64,000 bases of DNA. Origin: an uncultured Spirochaetaceae bacterium (GTDB lineage Bacteria; Spirochaetota; Spirochaetia; Sphaerochaetales; Sphaerochaetaceae). Made by a program: the position numbers and the translations under genes. Under the pieces are notes generated by a model. The model was not told the DNA's origin and searched no databases. It saw nothing but the letters and a program-made list of their open reading frames with translations. The stretch is taken from contig OMYY01000005.1 of NCBI GenBank assembly GCA_900315435.1, forward strand, positions 1 through 64,000, written 5' to 3'. Below, one piece after another: positions 28,983-39,063 of the stretch (positions are counted from its first letter, which is position 1; every line of letters begins with the position of its first letter).

Positions 28983-29603
28983 ATGTTAGGGCTTATCGGC
29001 AAAAAAGTTGGTATGACGCAGGTGTTTGACGCGCAAGGCAGGCTCACACCCGTTACTGTTATCAAAATTGAGGACAACGTCGTCGTTGGTGAACGCACCG
29101 ACGAGAAGAATGGTTACAAAGCCGCTGTCCTCGGTTCCATTGACAAGAAAAAGAGCACCGTCACCAAGCCGTATGCTGGCCAGTTCAAAAATGTTTGCGA
29201 ACCCAAGAGAGTTGTTGTTGAGTTCCGCGACTACGAGAAAGAAGTGAAGGTCGGTGAGGTTCTGGGTGTCGATGTTTTCAAAGATACAACGTATGTTGAT
29301 GTTTCTGGAACTTCGAAAGGTAAAGGTTTCGCTGGTGGTATGAGACGCTACGGTTTCAGTGGCGGTCGCGATACCCACGGTTCCAAGTTCCACCGTGATC
29401 TTGGTGGCACGGCTATGTCTTCCACTCCTGCGCGCACGTTCAAGGGCCATCGCATGGCTGGACACATGGGCAACGAGAATGTCACTGTGCAGAACCTGAA
29501 AGTCGTCAAGATTGACGAGGACTTGCAGGTCTTGATGGTCAAGGGCGCAATCCCTGGCCCGACCCACAGCGTCGTCATCGTGAAGAAAGCAGTGAAGAAG
29601 TAA
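28983..29603 (+). CDS. rplC: 50S ribosomal protein L3 (uL3)
   Basis: A 206-aa early-assembly protein. The start [16 protein letters not shown] and the loop [19 protein letters not shown] reaching the peptidyl-transferase centre are typical; the latter normally reads HGSxxHRxxGS. It is in operon order S10-L3-L4. Confidence 0.97.
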   Translation: MLGLIGKKVGMTQVFDAQGRLTPVTVIKIEDNVVVGERTDEKNGYKAAVLGSIDKKKSTVTKPYAGQFKNVCEPKRVVVEFRDYEKEVKVGEVLGVDVFKDTTYVDVSGTSKGKGFAGGMRRYGFSGGRDTHGSKFHRDLGGTAMSSTPARTFKGHRMAGHMGNENVTVQNLKVVKIDEDLQVLMVKGAIPGPTHSVVIVKKAVKK

Positions 29604-29614
29604 GGGCGTAAGAT

Positions 29615-30259
29615 ATGGAAACGAAAGTATTTTCTACTGATGGAAAAGAGCTGAGGACTGTCGAGTTGAACGATGATGTGTTCAACCACAAGGTCAGCAA
29701 CGGTACGATTTATTACGCCATCAATAACGAACTCGCGAATCGCAGAGTGGGAACTGCTTGCACGAAGACCCGTGCTGAGGTGAACTACAGCAATACGAAA
29801 CCGTACAAGCAGAAGGGAACCGGCAACGCCCGTCAGGGTGACAAGAAGTCCCCGATTCTGGTTGGTGGTGGTACGATCTTCGGGCCGAAGCCGCGTGAGT
29901 ATGGCTGGGTGCTCCCGAGAAAGATGAAGCATCTTGCCGTGAAGAGTCTTTTGACGCTTGGCGTACAGGAGAACCGTTTGGTTGTCGTCGAGGATTTCAC
30001 CGTCGAGTCCGGCAAGACCAAAGACATGGTGAAGATCCTCAAGACGTTCAATCCTGACGAGACCCGCACCCTGCTGATCCTGAAAGGTGACGATGCGATG
30101 GTTCGCCGTGCCGCGCGCAACATTCCGTATGTCCACGTCCAGTCCTACAACAGGCTGAGCGCACATGAGCTGCTGTACAGCAGAAAGATTGTTGTCATGG
30201 AAACCGGCGCAAAGAACCTGAACAATTTTTTCGGTGAAACCAAAGAGGCCGCAAAATGA
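29615..30259 (+). CDS. rplD: 50S ribosomal protein L4 (uL4)
   Basis: A 214-aa exit-tunnel protein and, in E. coli, the repressor of the S10 operon. The extended loop KPYKQKGTGNARQGDKKSPI and GGGTIFGPKPREYGW are characteristic. Its stop overlaps the rplW start (ATGA), indicating coupling. Confidence 0.97.
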   Translation: METKVFSTDGKELRTVELNDDVFNHKVSNGTIYYAINNELANRRVGTACTKTRAEVNYSNTKPYKQKGTGNARQGDKKSPILVGGGTIFGPKPREYGWVLPRKMKHLAVKSLLTLGVQENRLVVVEDFTVESGKTKDMVKILKTFNPDETRTLLILKGDDAMVRRAARNIPYVHVQSYNRLSAHELLYSRKIVVMETGAKNLNNFFGETKEAAK

Positions 30260-30558
30260 GAGCAGATCAGATTATCATTGCCCCGATTTTGAGTGAGAAG
30301 AGCAATTTTGCGCGCGAAGGGGAGACTAAAAAGTACACGTTCCGCGTCCATATGGATGCGAGCAAGTTCCAGATCATGGATGCCGTCAAGGAACTATTCA
30401 AGGTGACCCCGGTGAAGTGCAATACGATGATTGTCAAAGGCAAGCCGAAATATTCCAGAGGCAGGGGCGGTTACGCTCTCGGCAATACTGGTGATTGGAA
30501 AAAGGCAATCGTGACCTTGGCCAAGGGCGAACAGATCCAGGCCATTGAGGGAGTTTGA
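30256..30558 (+). CDS. rplW: 50S ribosomal protein L23 (uL23)
   Basis: A 100-aa exit-site protein that docks SRP and trigger factor. It shows [20 protein letters not shown] and [20 protein letters not shown]. It overlaps rplD by 4 nt and ends 11 nt before rplB. Confidence 0.97.
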   Translation: MRADQIIIAPILSEKSNFAREGETKKYTFRVHMDASKFQIMDAVKELFKVTPVKCNTMIVKGKPKYSRGRGGYALGNTGDWKKAIVTLAKGEQIQAIEGV

Positions 30559-30569
30559 GGAGAATAGGT

Positions 30570-31397
30570 ATGGCACTGAGAACTTATAAACCGAACACTC
30601 CGGGCCTTCGCCAGAAGACCACGCTGGTTTTCGACGAGATTACTGCGAAGAAGCCTGAGAAGTCCCTGACCAGCTACCTGCACAGGACTGCAGGACGCGA
30701 CAGCTTCGGTCACATTAGCGTCCGTCGCAGAGGCGGTGGAGTCAAGCGCAAGTATCGTGTGATTGACTTCAGGCGCGACAAGCACGGCGTTGAGGGAACG
30801 GTCAAGACGATCGAGTACGATCCGAACCGCTCCGCCAACATCGCCCTTGTCTTCTACACCGATGGTGAGAAGAGATACATGATCGCCCCGGAAGGCCTGA
30901 AGGTCGGACAGAAGGTCATGAGTGGCGAGAACGCTCCACTGACCGTGGGCAATGCGCTTCCCTTGAAGAACATCCCGCTTGGCCTGATGGTCCACAACGT
31001 TGAGCTCACGCTCGGCCGTGGCGGCCAGCTGGTCCGTGCTGCCGGACTTGGTGCGACGATTGTCGCCAAGGAAGGTTCCTACGTGACCCTGAGACTGCCC
31101 TCCAGCGAGATGAGGATGGTCTTCGGCGAGTGTTATGCGACCATCGGCCAGCTCGGCAACTTCGACCACATGAACGTCAATCTCGGCAAGGCGGGCGCAA
31201 GCCGTCACCTGGGCCGCAGACCGGCCGTCCGTGGTATTGCCATGAACCCGATCGACCATCCGCATGGTGGTGGTGAGGGCAAGACCGGTACGGGACGCAA
31301 TCCTGTCTCTCCGTGGGGTAAGCCTGCCAAGGGTGGTACTACTCGTTCGAAGAAGAAACCGTCGAATGCCTTCATTGTGAAGAAGAGATCGAAGTAA
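30570..31397 (+). CDS. rplB: 50S ribosomal protein L2 (uL2)
   Basis: A 275-aa protein essential for subunit joining and peptidyl transfer. [15 protein letters not shown] and the C-terminal [20 protein letters not shown], including the conserved His, are diagnostic. I start at 30570, with GAGGAG 8 nt upstream; a start 15 nt earlier would overlap rplW. Confidence 0.97.
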   Translation: MALRTYKPNTPGLRQKTTLVFDEITAKKPEKSLTSYLHRTAGRDSFGHISVRRRGGGVKRKYRVIDFRRDKHGVEGTVKTIEYDPNRSANIALVFYTDGEKRYMIAPEGLKVGQKVMSGENAPLTVGNALPLKNIPLGLMVHNVELTLGRGGQLVRAAGLGATIVAKEGSYVTLRLPSSEMRMVFGECYATIGQLGNFDHMNVNLGKAGASRHLGRRPAVRGIAMNPIDHPHGGGEGKTGTGRNPVSPWGKPAKGGTTRSKKKPSNAFIVKKRSK

Positions 31398-31407
31398 GGA
31401 GTAAATC

Positions 31408-31686
31408 GTGAGCAGATCTATCAAGAAAGGCCCGTTTGTCGAGAAGAAACTCTTGAAGCGGGTTGAAGAGGCTAAGAAGGCCAATCAGAAATCGATGATC
31501 AAGACGTACTCCAGAGCTTCTATGATCATCCCTGACATGGTAGGCATCACCATCTCCGTTTACAACGGAAAGACTTGGGTGCCGGTTTTCGTTACCGAGA
31601 ACCTCGTCGGACACAAGCTCGGTGAGTTTGCCCCGACCAGAGTGTTCCGCGGTCACTCCCTGGGTGACAAGGCTGTCGCCAAATAA
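31408..31686 (+). CDS. rpsS: 30S ribosomal protein S19 (uS19)
   Basis: A 92-aa 30S head protein with [18 protein letters not shown] and [16 protein letters not shown]. It starts with GTG, preceded by TAAGGAG, 10 nt after the rplB stop. Confidence 0.96.
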   Translation: MSRSIKKGPFVEKKLLKRVEEAKKANQKSMIKTYSRASMIIPDMVGITISVYNGKTWVPVFVTENLVGHKLGEFAPTRVFRGHSLGDKAVAK

Positions 31687-31700
31687 GGAAGTAGAGCATT

Positions 31701-32063
31701 ATGGCAGATAAAAAAGGTTATACCGCTGTTGCCAAGTTCTTGCTGGTTTCTCCTTCCAAGGTCCGCCCCGTCGCTGACCTGGTGAGACGGAAACCGTACC
31801 CCGAGGCTGTCGCTATCCTCGAGGCGATGCCTCAGAAGGGCGCACGCCTGATCCTGAAGGTATTGAAGAGCGCTGGCGCGAACGCAGTGAATGTGAACAA
31901 CAGATTGGATGAGGAAGATCTGGTGGTTGCTGAGCTGAAGATTGACGATGGTCCCAGACTCAAGAGAGTATGGCCCAGATCCCATGGAAGAAGAGATATT
32001 CTTCTGCGCAGGATGTCGCACATTACCGTCACTGTCGACGAAAAAGCTAGTGTGAGGAAATAA
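31701..32063 (+). CDS. rplV: 50S ribosomal protein L22 (uL22)
   Basis: A 120-aa exit-tunnel protein. It shows AKFLLVSPSKVRPVADLVRR and the beta-hairpin region GPRLKRVWPRSHGRRDILLR, where the family usually has PRARGRA. Its stop abuts the rpsC start codon directly. Confidence 0.96.
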   Translation: MADKKGYTAVAKFLLVSPSKVRPVADLVRRKPYPEAVAILEAMPQKGARLILKVLKSAGANAVNVNNRLDEEDLVVAELKIDDGPRLKRVWPRSHGRRDILLRRMSHITVTVDEKASVRK

Positions 32064-32777
32064 ATGGGCCAGAAAGTTAATCCTATTGGACTGAGATTGG
32101 GTATCAACAAGACCTGGAAGTCCAAGTGGTTTGTAGATCGCAAACAGTATGCAGACACGCTGCATGAGGACTTGAAGCTGCGCAAAGAGCTGCTTGCTTG
32201 TCCTGAGGTACAGGGTGCTGAGATTTCTGACGTCGAGATTGTCAGACAGCCTCAGCGCATCACGATCATGATCACCACCAGCAGACCTGGAATCATCATC
32301 GGCAGCAAGGGTGCCAACGTCGAGAAGCTTGGCCAGAGACTGCAGAAGCTGTCCAATCAGAAGGTGGCCATCAAGATCAAGGAGATCAAGAAACCCGAGG
32401 CTGATGCGCAGCTCATCTCTGCCAACATCGCCCGCCAGCTTGTCGCCCGTGGTTCTTACCGCAGAGCGATGAAGACCGCGATCAGCAAGGCGTTGCAAAG
32501 CGGTGCCCAGGGTATCAAGGTCAGACTTTCTGGACGTATCGGTGGTGCCGAGATTTCCCGCAGCGAGTGGATGAAGGAAGGCCGCGTGCCTCTCCACACC
32601 CTCCGCAGCGACATCGACTACGGTTTCACCACTGCCAACACCTCCTTCGGCTGCATTGGCGTCAAGGTTTGGGTGTTCAATGGCGAGATCTATGACCATG
32701 TCCAGAAGAACGATGCCGGTACGGTCGCCAAGAGCCCGATGAAGGCCGAGGGCGAGACCGCCGATGCAAGGAGCTAA
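32064..32777 (+). CDS. rpsC: 30S ribosomal protein S3 (uS3)
   Basis: A 237-aa 30S head protein with MGQKVNPIGLRLGINKTWKS, a KH domain (GIIIGSKGANVEKL) and the C-terminal domain GRIGGAEISRSEWMKEGRVP. It begins immediately after rplV with no spacer, so translation is probably coupled. Confidence 0.97.
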   Translation: MGQKVNPIGLRLGINKTWKSKWFVDRKQYADTLHEDLKLRKELLACPEVQGAEISDVEIVRQPQRITIMITTSRPGIIIGSKGANVEKLGQRLQKLSNQKVAIKIKEIKKPEADAQLISANIARQLVARGSYRRAMKTAISKALQSGAQGIKVRLSGRIGGAEISRSEWMKEGRVPLHTLRSDIDYGFTTANTSFGCIGVKVWVFNGEIYDHVQKNDAGTVAKSPMKAEGETADARS

Positions 32778-32780
32778 GCC

Positions 32781-33197
32781 ATGCTGAGTCCGAAGAGAGT
32801 TGAATGGAGAAAGAAGCAGCGCGGAGACCGCAAGGGCGTCGCCCATGTCGGCAACACGCTGGCTTTTGGTGAGTTTGGCCTGATGGCTACCGAGCCGCTC
32901 TGGATCACGAACCGTCAGATCGAGGCAGCCCGTATCGCCTTGTCCCGCAGCATCAAGCGCGGTGGCAAGATTTGGATCCGGATCTATCCCGACATGCCGT
33001 ATACCAAGAAGCCTGCCGAAACCAGACAGGGAAACGGCAAAGGTGCCCCGGAAGGCTGGGTTGCAGTCGTGAAGACCGGCACCATCATGTTTGAGATGGG
33101 CGGTGTTTCGAAAGACGTCGCTGTCGAGGCAATGACGCTGGCAGCGTCCAAGCTTCCGATCCATACCAAGTTCGTCGAGAGACGCGAGGCGGAGTGA
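32781..33197 (+). CDS. rplP: 50S ribosomal protein L16 (uL16)
   Basis: A 138-aa protein near the A-site. It has [20 protein letters not shown] and [20 protein letters not shown]. It starts 3 nt after rpsC, with a weak AAGGAG inside the rpsC end. Confidence 0.97.
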   Translation: MLSPKRVEWRKKQRGDRKGVAHVGNTLAFGEFGLMATEPLWITNRQIEAARIALSRSIKRGGKIWIRIYPDMPYTKKPAETRQGNGKGAPEGWVAVVKTGTIMFEMGGVSKDVAVEAMTLAASKLPIHTKFVERREAE

Positions 33198-33202
33198 GAG
33201 TT

Positions 33203-33409
33203 ATGAAGAATTCGTTTAACGATTTGACCCTGGACGAGTTGAAGGCAAAGAAGGAAGAGCTTCACAAGCAGCTGCTTGACCTGAGAATGGGGAGAGTGCT
33301 TGGCCATTTGGACAACCCGCTCGTCCTGCGCACGACTCGCAGAAGTATCGCTCGTGTCAACACGCTGATCCGCGAGTACGAGCTTGGCATCCGTAAGGCT
33401 GCCAAATAA
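33203..33409 (+). CDS. rpmC: 50S ribosomal protein L29 (uL29)
   Basis: A 68-aa protein near the tunnel exit. [20 protein letters not shown] and [17 protein letters not shown] match the family. The ATG at 33203 is preferred over an upstream GTG that overlaps rplP. Confidence 0.95.
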   Translation: MKNSFNDLTLDELKAKKEELHKQLLDLRMGRVLGHLDNPLVLRTTRRSIARVNTLIREYELGIRKAAK

Positions 33410-33420
33410 GGGAGTGAGAG

Positions 33421-33675
33421 ATGGAAAAAGCTTGGAACAAGACCTTTGTCGGACAGGTTGTCAGCGATAAGATGGACAAGACGATCACCGTCGCCATCTC
33501 CACCAAGATGCTGCACCCCCTGTACAAGAAGTATGTGACCAGCACCAAGAAGGTGAAGGCTCACGATGAGAAAAACGAGGCCAAGGAAGGTGACACCGTC
33601 CGTATCGAACAGTGCCGCCATCTGAGCAAGGATGTTTGCTGGCGTCTCGTTCAGATTGTCGAGCGTGCTCGGTAA
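33421..33675 (+). CDS. rpsQ: 30S ribosomal protein S17 (uS17)
   Basis: An 84-aa primary rRNA-binding protein. [20 protein letters not shown] and [20 protein letters not shown] are typical. It follows rpmC by 11 nt in conserved order. Confidence 0.96.
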   Translation: MEKAWNKTFVGQVVSDKMDKTITVAISTKMLHPLYKKYVTSTKKVKAHDEKNEAKEGDTVRIEQCRHLSKDVCWRLVQIVERAR

Positions 33676-33694
33676 GTAGGGCAGGAGAGACATT

Positions 33695-34060
33695 ATGATC
33701 CAGATGCAGAGCTATTTGAATGTCGCGGACAATAGTGGAGCCAAGCGGGTCCAGTGCATCAAGGTCCTCGGTGGAAGCCACAGATATGTCGCCAGTGTCG
33801 GCGATATCATCGTGGTCGCCGTCAAGGACGCACTCCCCAATGGCGCCATCAAGCGCGGCGACGTGCTCAAGGCCGTGATTGTCCGTACGAGGAAGGAATA
33901 CCGCAGACCTGACGGTACCTATATCAGGTTCGATGATAACGCATGCGTCATCATCGACGCCAACAATAACCCGCGCGGCAAGCGCATTTTCGGACCCGTT
34001 GCAAGGGAACTTCGCAATGGTTACATGAAGATCGTGTCCCTCGCGCCGGAAGTGTTGTAG
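33695..34060 (+). CDS. rplN: 50S ribosomal protein L14 (uL14)
   Basis: A 121-aa intersubunit-bridge protein. [20 protein letters not shown] and the C-terminal [20 protein letters not shown] are near-invariant. A GCAGGAGAG site precedes the ATG. Confidence 0.97.
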   Translation: MIQMQSYLNVADNSGAKRVQCIKVLGGSHRYVASVGDIIVVAVKDALPNGAIKRGDVLKAVIVRTRKEYRRPDGTYIRFDDNACVIIDANNNPRGKRIFGPVARELRNGYMKIVSLAPEVL

Positions 34061-34070
34061 GAGATCAGCT

Positions 34071-34376
34071 ATGAGACTGAAGAAAAATGACACCGTAAAA
34101 GTCATCTCTGGCAAGGACAAGGGCAAGACCGGCCGTATCCTTTCCACTGATGCCAAGAACTCGAAAGTTCTGGTCCAGGGTGTCAACATGGTCAAGAAGA
34201 CCGTGAAAAAGAAAAACCCGCAGGACAAGGGTGGCTTCGTGGAGATCGAGGCTCCGATTTCTGTGGCAAATGTCGCTTATGTCACCAAAGACGGCAAGAC
34301 GACTCGCATCGGATACAAGTTTGACGAGAAGGGCAACAAGGTCCGTTTCGCCAAAAAGACTGGGGAAACACTCTGA
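34071..34376 (+). CDS. rplX: 50S ribosomal protein L24 (uL24)
   Basis: A 101-aa assembly initiator with a KOW motif ([19 protein letters not shown]). Its stop shares one base with the rplE start (TGATG), indicating coupled translation. Confidence 0.96.
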   Translation: MRLKKNDTVKVISGKDKGKTGRILSTDAKNSKVLVQGVNMVKKTVKKKNPQDKGGFVEIEAPISVANVAYVTKDGKTTRIGYKFDEKGNKVRFAKKTGETL

Positions 34377-35005
34377 TGGCAGAAGACAAGAAAGAAAAGG
34401 CGGCAGCTCCGAAGAAGGCTGAGAAAGCTGAGACTGCACCTGTTGAAAAGTTTGTCCCGAACTTTAAGAGGAAGTATCTGGAAGAGGTCGCGCCTGCCCT
34501 GTTCAAGGAGCACGGCTACACCTCCGTCATGCAAGTACCCCGTCTTGAGAAGATCGTGGTCAGCATCGGTTGCGGTGATGCCGTCGAGAACAAGAAACTG
34601 CTCGAGACCGCCGTCAAGGAGCTGGAGACGATCACCGGTCAGCACGTTGTCAAGACCAAGGCGAGAAAGTCCATCGCCAACTTCAAGGTCCGCGAGGGCC
34701 AGGAGATTGGCGCCATGGTCACGCTTCGTGGAGACAATATGTGGTTCTTCCTGGAGAGACTGATCTGTATCGCTCTTCCGCGTGTGAAGGACTTCAGAGG
34801 CGTCAATCCCAACGCTTTCGACGGAAGAGGAAATTACTCCCTCGGCATTACCGAGCAGATTATTTTCCCGGAAATCGACTTCGACAAGATTGAGCGGATT
34901 AGCGGTATGAACATTGCGTTCGTCACCACTGCCAGGACCGACGAAGAGGGCTATGACCTGCTTGCAAAGCTCGGCATGCCTTTCGCAAAGAAAGCCGGTA
35001 AGTAA
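34376..35005 (+). CDS. rplE: 50S ribosomal protein L5 (uL5) with N-terminal extension
   Basis: A 209-aa 5S rRNA-binding protein, about 30 residues longer than the usual ~180. Residues 1-28 are Lys/Ala/Glu-rich ([20 protein letters not shown]) before the canonical core [20 protein letters not shown]. The core continues with [20 protein letters not shown] and [20 protein letters not shown]. The start is supported by the 1-nt TGATG overlap with rplX; no in-frame Met lies at the usual L5 start. The extension may contact rRNA. Confidence 0.95.
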   Translation: MAEDKKEKAAAPKKAEKAETAPVEKFVPNFKRKYLEEVAPALFKEHGYTSVMQVPRLEKIVVSIGCGDAVENKKLLETAVKELETITGQHVVKTKARKSIANFKVREGQEIGAMVTLRGDNMWFFLERLICIALPRVKDFRGVNPNAFDGRGNYSLGITEQIIFPEIDFDKIERISGMNIAFVTTARTDEEGYDLLAKLGMPFAKKAGK

Positions 35006-35017
35006 GGGTTAGAGATC

Positions 35018-35203
35018 ATGGCAAAGAAATCGTTGATTATCAAATCGAAGAGAGATCCGAAGTTCAGCACCAGAAGCTATCATCGTTGCAGAATTTGCGG
35101 TCGTCCTCGTGGATATATGCGTCAGTTTGATATGTGCAGAATTTGCTTCCGCAAGCTGGCGAGCGAAGGCCAGATTCCTGGCGTTACTAAATCTAGTTGG
35201 TAA
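35018..35203 (+). CDS. rpsN: 30S ribosomal protein S14, zinc-binding type (uS14)
   Basis: A 61-aa type-Z S14. Four cysteines, C24/C27 and C40/C43 (CRIC...CRIC), form a zinc ribbon, and the C terminus is [21 protein letters not shown] precedes the ATG. Confidence 0.97.
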   Translation: MAKKSLIIKSKRDPKFSTRSYHRCRICGRPRGYMRQFDMCRICFRKLASEGQIPGVTKSSW

Positions 35204-35215
35204 GGAGAGACTACT

Positions 35216-35614
35216 ATGGCAGTAAGTGATCCAGTAGCAGATATGCTCACCAAGATTAGAAACGCTAGTCTGGCGAAGCACGATAAGGTAGACATCTCTA
35301 CTTCGAAGATGAAGCTTCAGATCATCAAGATCTTGAAGAATGAGGGTTTCGTGAAGAACTTCAAGAAGGTGACCAAGGACAACTTCCCGTTCGTCCGCGT
35401 CTACTTGAAGTACGATGAGAATCAGGCTCCTGTCATTCATGGCATCGAGCGCATGTCCACTCCGGGCCGCCGCATGTACACTGGGTATCGCGACATGCCC
35501 CGCGTGTACAATGGCTATGGTGTCCTGGTGGTCTCGACTTCCGAGGGTGTCATCACCGGAAAGAAGGCCGCGGAGTCCAAGATCGGTGGCGAGCTGATCT
35601 GCAAGGTTTGGTAA
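35216..35614 (+). CDS. rpsH: 30S ribosomal protein S8 (uS8)
   Basis: A 132-aa central-domain organiser and, in E. coli, the spc-operon repressor. It has [20 protein letters not shown] and the C-terminal [29 protein letters not shown] precedes the ATG. Confidence 0.97.
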   Translation: MAVSDPVADMLTKIRNASLAKHDKVDISTSKMKLQIIKILKNEGFVKNFKKVTKDNFPFVRVYLKYDENQAPVIHGIERMSTPGRRMYTGYRDMPRVYNGYGVLVVSTSEGVITGKKAAESKIGGELICKVW

Positions 35615-35628
35615 GGAGGAGGTAGAAC

Positions 35629-36174
35629 ATGTCCAGAATTGGAAGATTGCCTATCGTTCTCCCGCAGGGCGTCAAGGTTTCCGTGGCCGGTACGTCGGTC
35701 ACTGTCGAGGGCCCGAAGGGCAAGACCGCTGTCACCGTGAATCCCGACATCACTGTCGAGGTCAAGGACGGGAAGGTCGAGGTAAGCCGCAAGGACGATT
35801 CGATTCGTAACAGAAGTTTGCACGGTCTGTACCGCCAGCTGATCAACAACGCGGTCGTCGGTGTCACCACGGGATATTCCAAGAGCCTGACGATCAACGG
35901 TGTCGGTTACCGCGCCGAGGCCAAGGGCAAGAACATCCTGTTCACTCTCGGCTACGCAACCCAGATCGAGTTTGTCTGCCCGGAAGGCGTCGAGCTGAAG
36001 GTCGATAACCCGAACAAGGTTACCGTCTCCTCCATCGACAAGCAGAAGGTGGGACAGGTTGCGGCGGACATCAGAAGTCTGCGTGGACCTGAGCCGTATA
36101 AGGGCAAGGGTATCAAGTACGAGCAGGAGGTCATCCGCCGCAAGGCTGGTAAGACCGCTGCCGCGAAGAAATGA
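35629..36174 (+). CDS. rplF: 50S ribosomal protein L6 (uL6)
   Basis: A 181-aa protein near the sarcin-ricin loop. MSRIGRLPIVLPQGVKVSVA and the C-terminal GPEPYKGKGIKYEQEVIRRK are diagnostic. TAAGGAGGAGG precedes the ATG. Confidence 0.97.
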   Translation: MSRIGRLPIVLPQGVKVSVAGTSVTVEGPKGKTAVTVNPDITVEVKDGKVEVSRKDDSIRNRSLHGLYRQLINNAVVGVTTGYSKSLTINGVGYRAEAKGKNILFTLGYATQIEFVCPEGVELKVDNPNKVTVSSIDKQKVGQVAADIRSLRGPEPYKGKGIKYEQEVIRRKAGKTAAAKK

Positions 36175-36189
36175 TGGTAGGCTAGCGTT

Positions 36190-36549
36190 ATGAACAGAAT
36201 TATCGATAAGCAGAGAAAGCACGAACGCCGCAAGCTCCACATCAGAAAGCATCTGAGTGGCACTCCGGATCGTCCGCGTATGACTGTGTTCCGCAGCAAT
36301 CTGCACATGTACGTCCAGGTCATCGACGACGTCAACGGCAAGACCTTGGTCTCCGCCAGCACTGTCGAGGGTGATCTGAAGGGCGTGAGGAACAATGTCG
36401 AGAATGCCGCGAAGCTTGGCGAGATTGCCGGCAAGCGCATGCTCGAGAAGAATATCAACACTGTGGTGTTCGATCGTAACGGTTACATGTATCATGGCAT
36501 CGTGAAGAGCATCGCCGATGGCGCCCGCAAGGCCGGTGTCAAGTTCTAA
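36190..36549 (+). CDS. rplR: 50S ribosomal protein L18 (uL18)
   Basis: A 119-aa 5S rRNA-binding protein. [20 protein letters not shown] and the C-terminal [20 protein letters not shown] match the family. It lies between L6 and S5 in standard order. Confidence 0.96.
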   Translation: MNRIIDKQRKHERRKLHIRKHLSGTPDRPRMTVFRSNLHMYVQVIDDVNGKTLVSASTVEGDLKGVRNNVENAAKLGEIAGKRMLEKNINTVVFDRNGYMYHGIVKSIADGARKAGVKF

Positions 36550-36560
36550 GGGGTAGTACT

Positions 36561-37085
36561 GTGGCTAACAATGAAAGAGAAAGAGACCACAACAAGGACG
36601 ATGGATTTGTTGAGCATCTCGTTCGGCTGAACCGCGTCAGCAAGGTTGTCAAAGGCGGCAAGCATGCCTCCTTCGCCGCCTTGGTCGTTGTCGGTGATAA
36701 GAAAGGTCACGTGGGCTACGGCTTCGGCAAGTCCAACGATGTGACTGAGGCAATCCGCAAGGCTTCTTCCAGAGCAAGAGCACACCTGGTTACCGTTCCG
36801 ATGAAGAACGATACCCCGAAGATCCCTCACGAGATCGTCGGCGCCTACAAGAGCGCGCGTGTGCTTCTCCGCCCGGCAGTTGCCGGTACGGGCATCAAGG
36901 CCGGTGGCGCTGTCCGCTTCATCTGCGATGCCGCTGGCATCAACGATGTCGTGAGCAAGTCCCTCGGTTCTCGCAACCCGATCAACTCTGTCAAGGCGAC
37001 CTTTGACGCCATCGAGCACATGATGGACGCCAAGGCTGTCGCCAAGGCCAGAGGCAAGAAGTCCCTTGCCGAGATGTGGGGGTAA
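36561..37085 (+). CDS. rpsE: 30S ribosomal protein S5 (uS5)
   Basis: A 174-aa accuracy-related protein. It has an N-terminal double-stranded-RNA-like domain (LNRVSKVVKGGKHASFAALV) and GKSNDVTEAIRKASSRARAH. It starts with GTG; GGGGTAG lies upstream. It ends 4 nt before rpmD. Confidence 0.97.
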   Translation: MANNERERDHNKDDGFVEHLVRLNRVSKVVKGGKHASFAALVVVGDKKGHVGYGFGKSNDVTEAIRKASSRARAHLVTVPMKNDTPKIPHEIVGAYKSARVLLRPAVAGTGIKAGGAVRFICDAAGINDVVSKSLGSRNPINSVKATFDAIEHMMDAKAVAKARGKKSLAEMWG

Positions 37086-37089
37086 TGGT

Positions 37090-37278
37090 ATGGCAGAAGC
37101 AAAGAAACTGAAAATCACTCTGGTGAGAAGCTTGAACCGCTGCCTGCCCAGCCAGGTCAAGAACGCCAAGGCTCTTGGCCTGGGCAAGATCAGTAGCACC
37201 GTCATCGCGGACGACACTCCGTCGGTTCGTGGCATGATCCGTGTTGTCGCTCATCTTGTAAAAGTCGAGGAGATGTAA
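37090..37278 (+). CDS. rpmD: 50S ribosomal protein L30 (uL30)
   Basis: A 62-aa protein with ITLVRSLNRCLPSQVKNAKA and TPSVRGMIRVVAHLVKVEE. The ATG at 37090 avoids overlap with rpsE; GGGGGTAATGG precedes it. It is immediately followed by rplO. Confidence 0.94.
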   Translation: MAEAKKLKITLVRSLNRCLPSQVKNAKALGLGKISSTVIADDTPSVRGMIRVVAHLVKVEEM

Positions 37279-37279
37279 C

Positions 37280-37711
37280 ATGGCACAGATTGTTGCGCCA
37301 AAGGGCGCAAATACCAAGAAGACCATCGTCGGTCGTGGCGCTTCCAGCAAGGGAAGGACTTGCGGAAGGGGCAACAACGGTCAGAACTCCCGTTCTGGCG
37401 GTGGAGTCAAGCCGGGATTCGAAGGTGGACAGATGCCCTTGTATCGCCGTTTGGCAAGAAGGGGTTTCTCAAATTCCAAATTTAAGGTAACATATCTTCC
37501 TGTTTCCCTTACCGTCCTGGAAGCGAGCTTCGCTGATGGTGAAACCGTGAGCGACGCCACTCTCAGAGAGAAGGGCATCCTGTCCGGTGCCAAAGCCCAG
37601 GCCAAAATCCTTGCGGATGGTGACTTGAGCAAGAAACTCGTCATCGAGGGCCTGAAGGTCTCCGCCGCTGCCGGCGAGAAGATCAAAGCCGCTGGTGGTG
37701 AAGTTCGGTAA
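37280..37711 (+). CDS. rplO: 50S ribosomal protein L15 (uL15)
   Basis: A 143-aa protein with the Gly/Arg-rich N-terminal tail GRGASSKGRTCGRGNNGQNS, then FEGGQMPLYRRLARRGFSN. It starts 1 nt after the rpmD stop. It precedes secY as in most spc operons. Confidence 0.96.
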   Translation: MAQIVAPKGANTKKTIVGRGASSKGRTCGRGNNGQNSRSGGGVKPGFEGGQMPLYRRLARRGFSNSKFKVTYLPVSLTVLEASFADGETVSDATLREKGILSGAKAQAKILADGDLSKKLVIEGLKVSAAAGEKIKAAGGEVR

Positions 37712-37734
37712 GTTGGAGCAAAGAGAAGGGCTTT

Positions 37735-39045
37735 ATGGCAAACTCCTTGGTTGATATGTTCAGAATTAAGGATCTGCGTCGGAAAGTTCTGATCACCCTG
37801 GGCCTGCTGATTGTCAGCAGGGTCGGGGCGGTCATTCCTATTCCGGGTATCGATCCGAATGTCCTGACCACATATTTTCTGGCTCAGAGCAATAGTTCGA
37901 GTTTCGGCCTTACCGAATACTTGAACTTTTTCTCTGGTGGCGCGTTCGAGAATTTCTCCCTGTTCATGCTTGGGGTCATGCCCTATATCAGCATGCAGAT
38001 CATCCTGCAGCTGATGTTGCTGGTCGTCCCCTCGCTGAAGAAGTTGGCGCAAGACCCGGCCGGAAACAAGAAGATTCAGCAGATTACCCGGTATGGTACC
38101 ATTGTTGTCTGTCTGATTCAGTCGTTTGTGGTCACAATTTACGCTCGTTCGATTCCCAACCTGTTGACCTTGGGGATTGTACAGTTTACCCTTATCGCAA
38201 TGTTGACTGTCACGACAGGAAGCATGTTCCTGGTGTGGCTGGGCGACAAGATCACCCAGTGGGGTATCGGCAACGGCATCAGCCTGCTGATCTTCGCTGG
38301 CATTGTCGCGCGTATCCCTGACGGGTGCGTCCAGATTGCCCACGGCATCAGCGCCGGGACGTTGAACCCCCTGTCCGTGGTGATCGTCGCGTTGATGTTC
38401 CTTGTCGTCATCGCTTTGGTTGTGTATGAAGAGCAGGGTGTCCGCAAGATTCCCGTGAACTACGCCCGCCGTATTGTCGGACGCAGGATGTATGGTGCCC
38501 AGAACACCTACATCCCGCTGAAACTCAATCCGTCGAACGTCATCCCGGTCATCTTCGCGAGTGCTTTGCTTTCGTTTCCGTTGCAGATCGCTTCGTCCCT
38601 CGGAACTCGTGTCCGGTGGATGGCACGGTTTGCCGAATGGCTGAATCCCCAGGGAGCCCCCTATCTGATTATCTACACCCTGCTGATTATCGCATTCGCA
38701 TTCTTCTATACCCAGATCTCGATGAATCCCGTTGAGATGGCCAAACAGATCCGTGAGAACGGAGGGTCTATCCCGGGTGTCCGCAGCGAGAAGATGGAGG
38801 AGTACCTCACCAAGGTGCTCAACCGTATCGTGCTGCCGGGTTCCCTCTTCTTGGCTTTCATCGCCCTGATTCCGACCTTGGTACAGAAGTTGTTTAGCTT
38901 TCCCCCGCAGGTCGCCATGCTGTTCGGTGGCACTTCGCTGATCATTATGGTCGGCGTCGACCTCGACACCATGCGTCAGATTGAGGGATTGATGCAAATG
39001 CACCACTATGATGGTTTCACGGTGGGCAAGAACAGAAGTCTTTAA
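37735..39045 (+). CDS. secY: Preprotein translocase subunit SecY
   Basis: A 436-aa channel protein with ten hydrophobic helices. GAVIPIPGIDPNVL, the plug-region SGGAFENFSLFMLGVMPYIS and FYTQISMNPVEMAKQIRENG are conserved features. It partners SecE (13557) from this window. adk and infA, which follow secY in many bacteria, are absent; rpmJ follows directly. Confidence 0.97.
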   Translation: MANSLVDMFRIKDLRRKVLITLGLLIVSRVGAVIPIPGIDPNVLTTYFLAQSNSSSFGLTEYLNFFSGGAFENFSLFMLGVMPYISMQIILQLMLLVVPSLKKLAQDPAGNKKIQQITRYGTIVVCLIQSFVVTIYARSIPNLLTLGIVQFTLIAMLTVTTGSMFLVWLGDKITQWGIGNGISLLIFAGIVARIPDGCVQIAHGISAGTLNPLSVVIVALMFLVVIALVVYEEQGVRKIPVNYARRIVGRRMYGAQNTYIPLKLNPSNVIPVIFASALLSFPLQIASSLGTRVRWMARFAEWLNPQGAPYLIIYTLLIIAFAFFYTQISMNPVEMAKQIRENGGSIPGVRSEKMEEYLTKVLNRIVLPGSLFLAFIALIPTLVQKLFSFPPQVAMLFGGTSLIIMVGVDLDTMRQIEGLMQMHHYDGFTVGKNRSL

Positions 39046-39063
39046 GGCTGAAGGAGCTTTATC

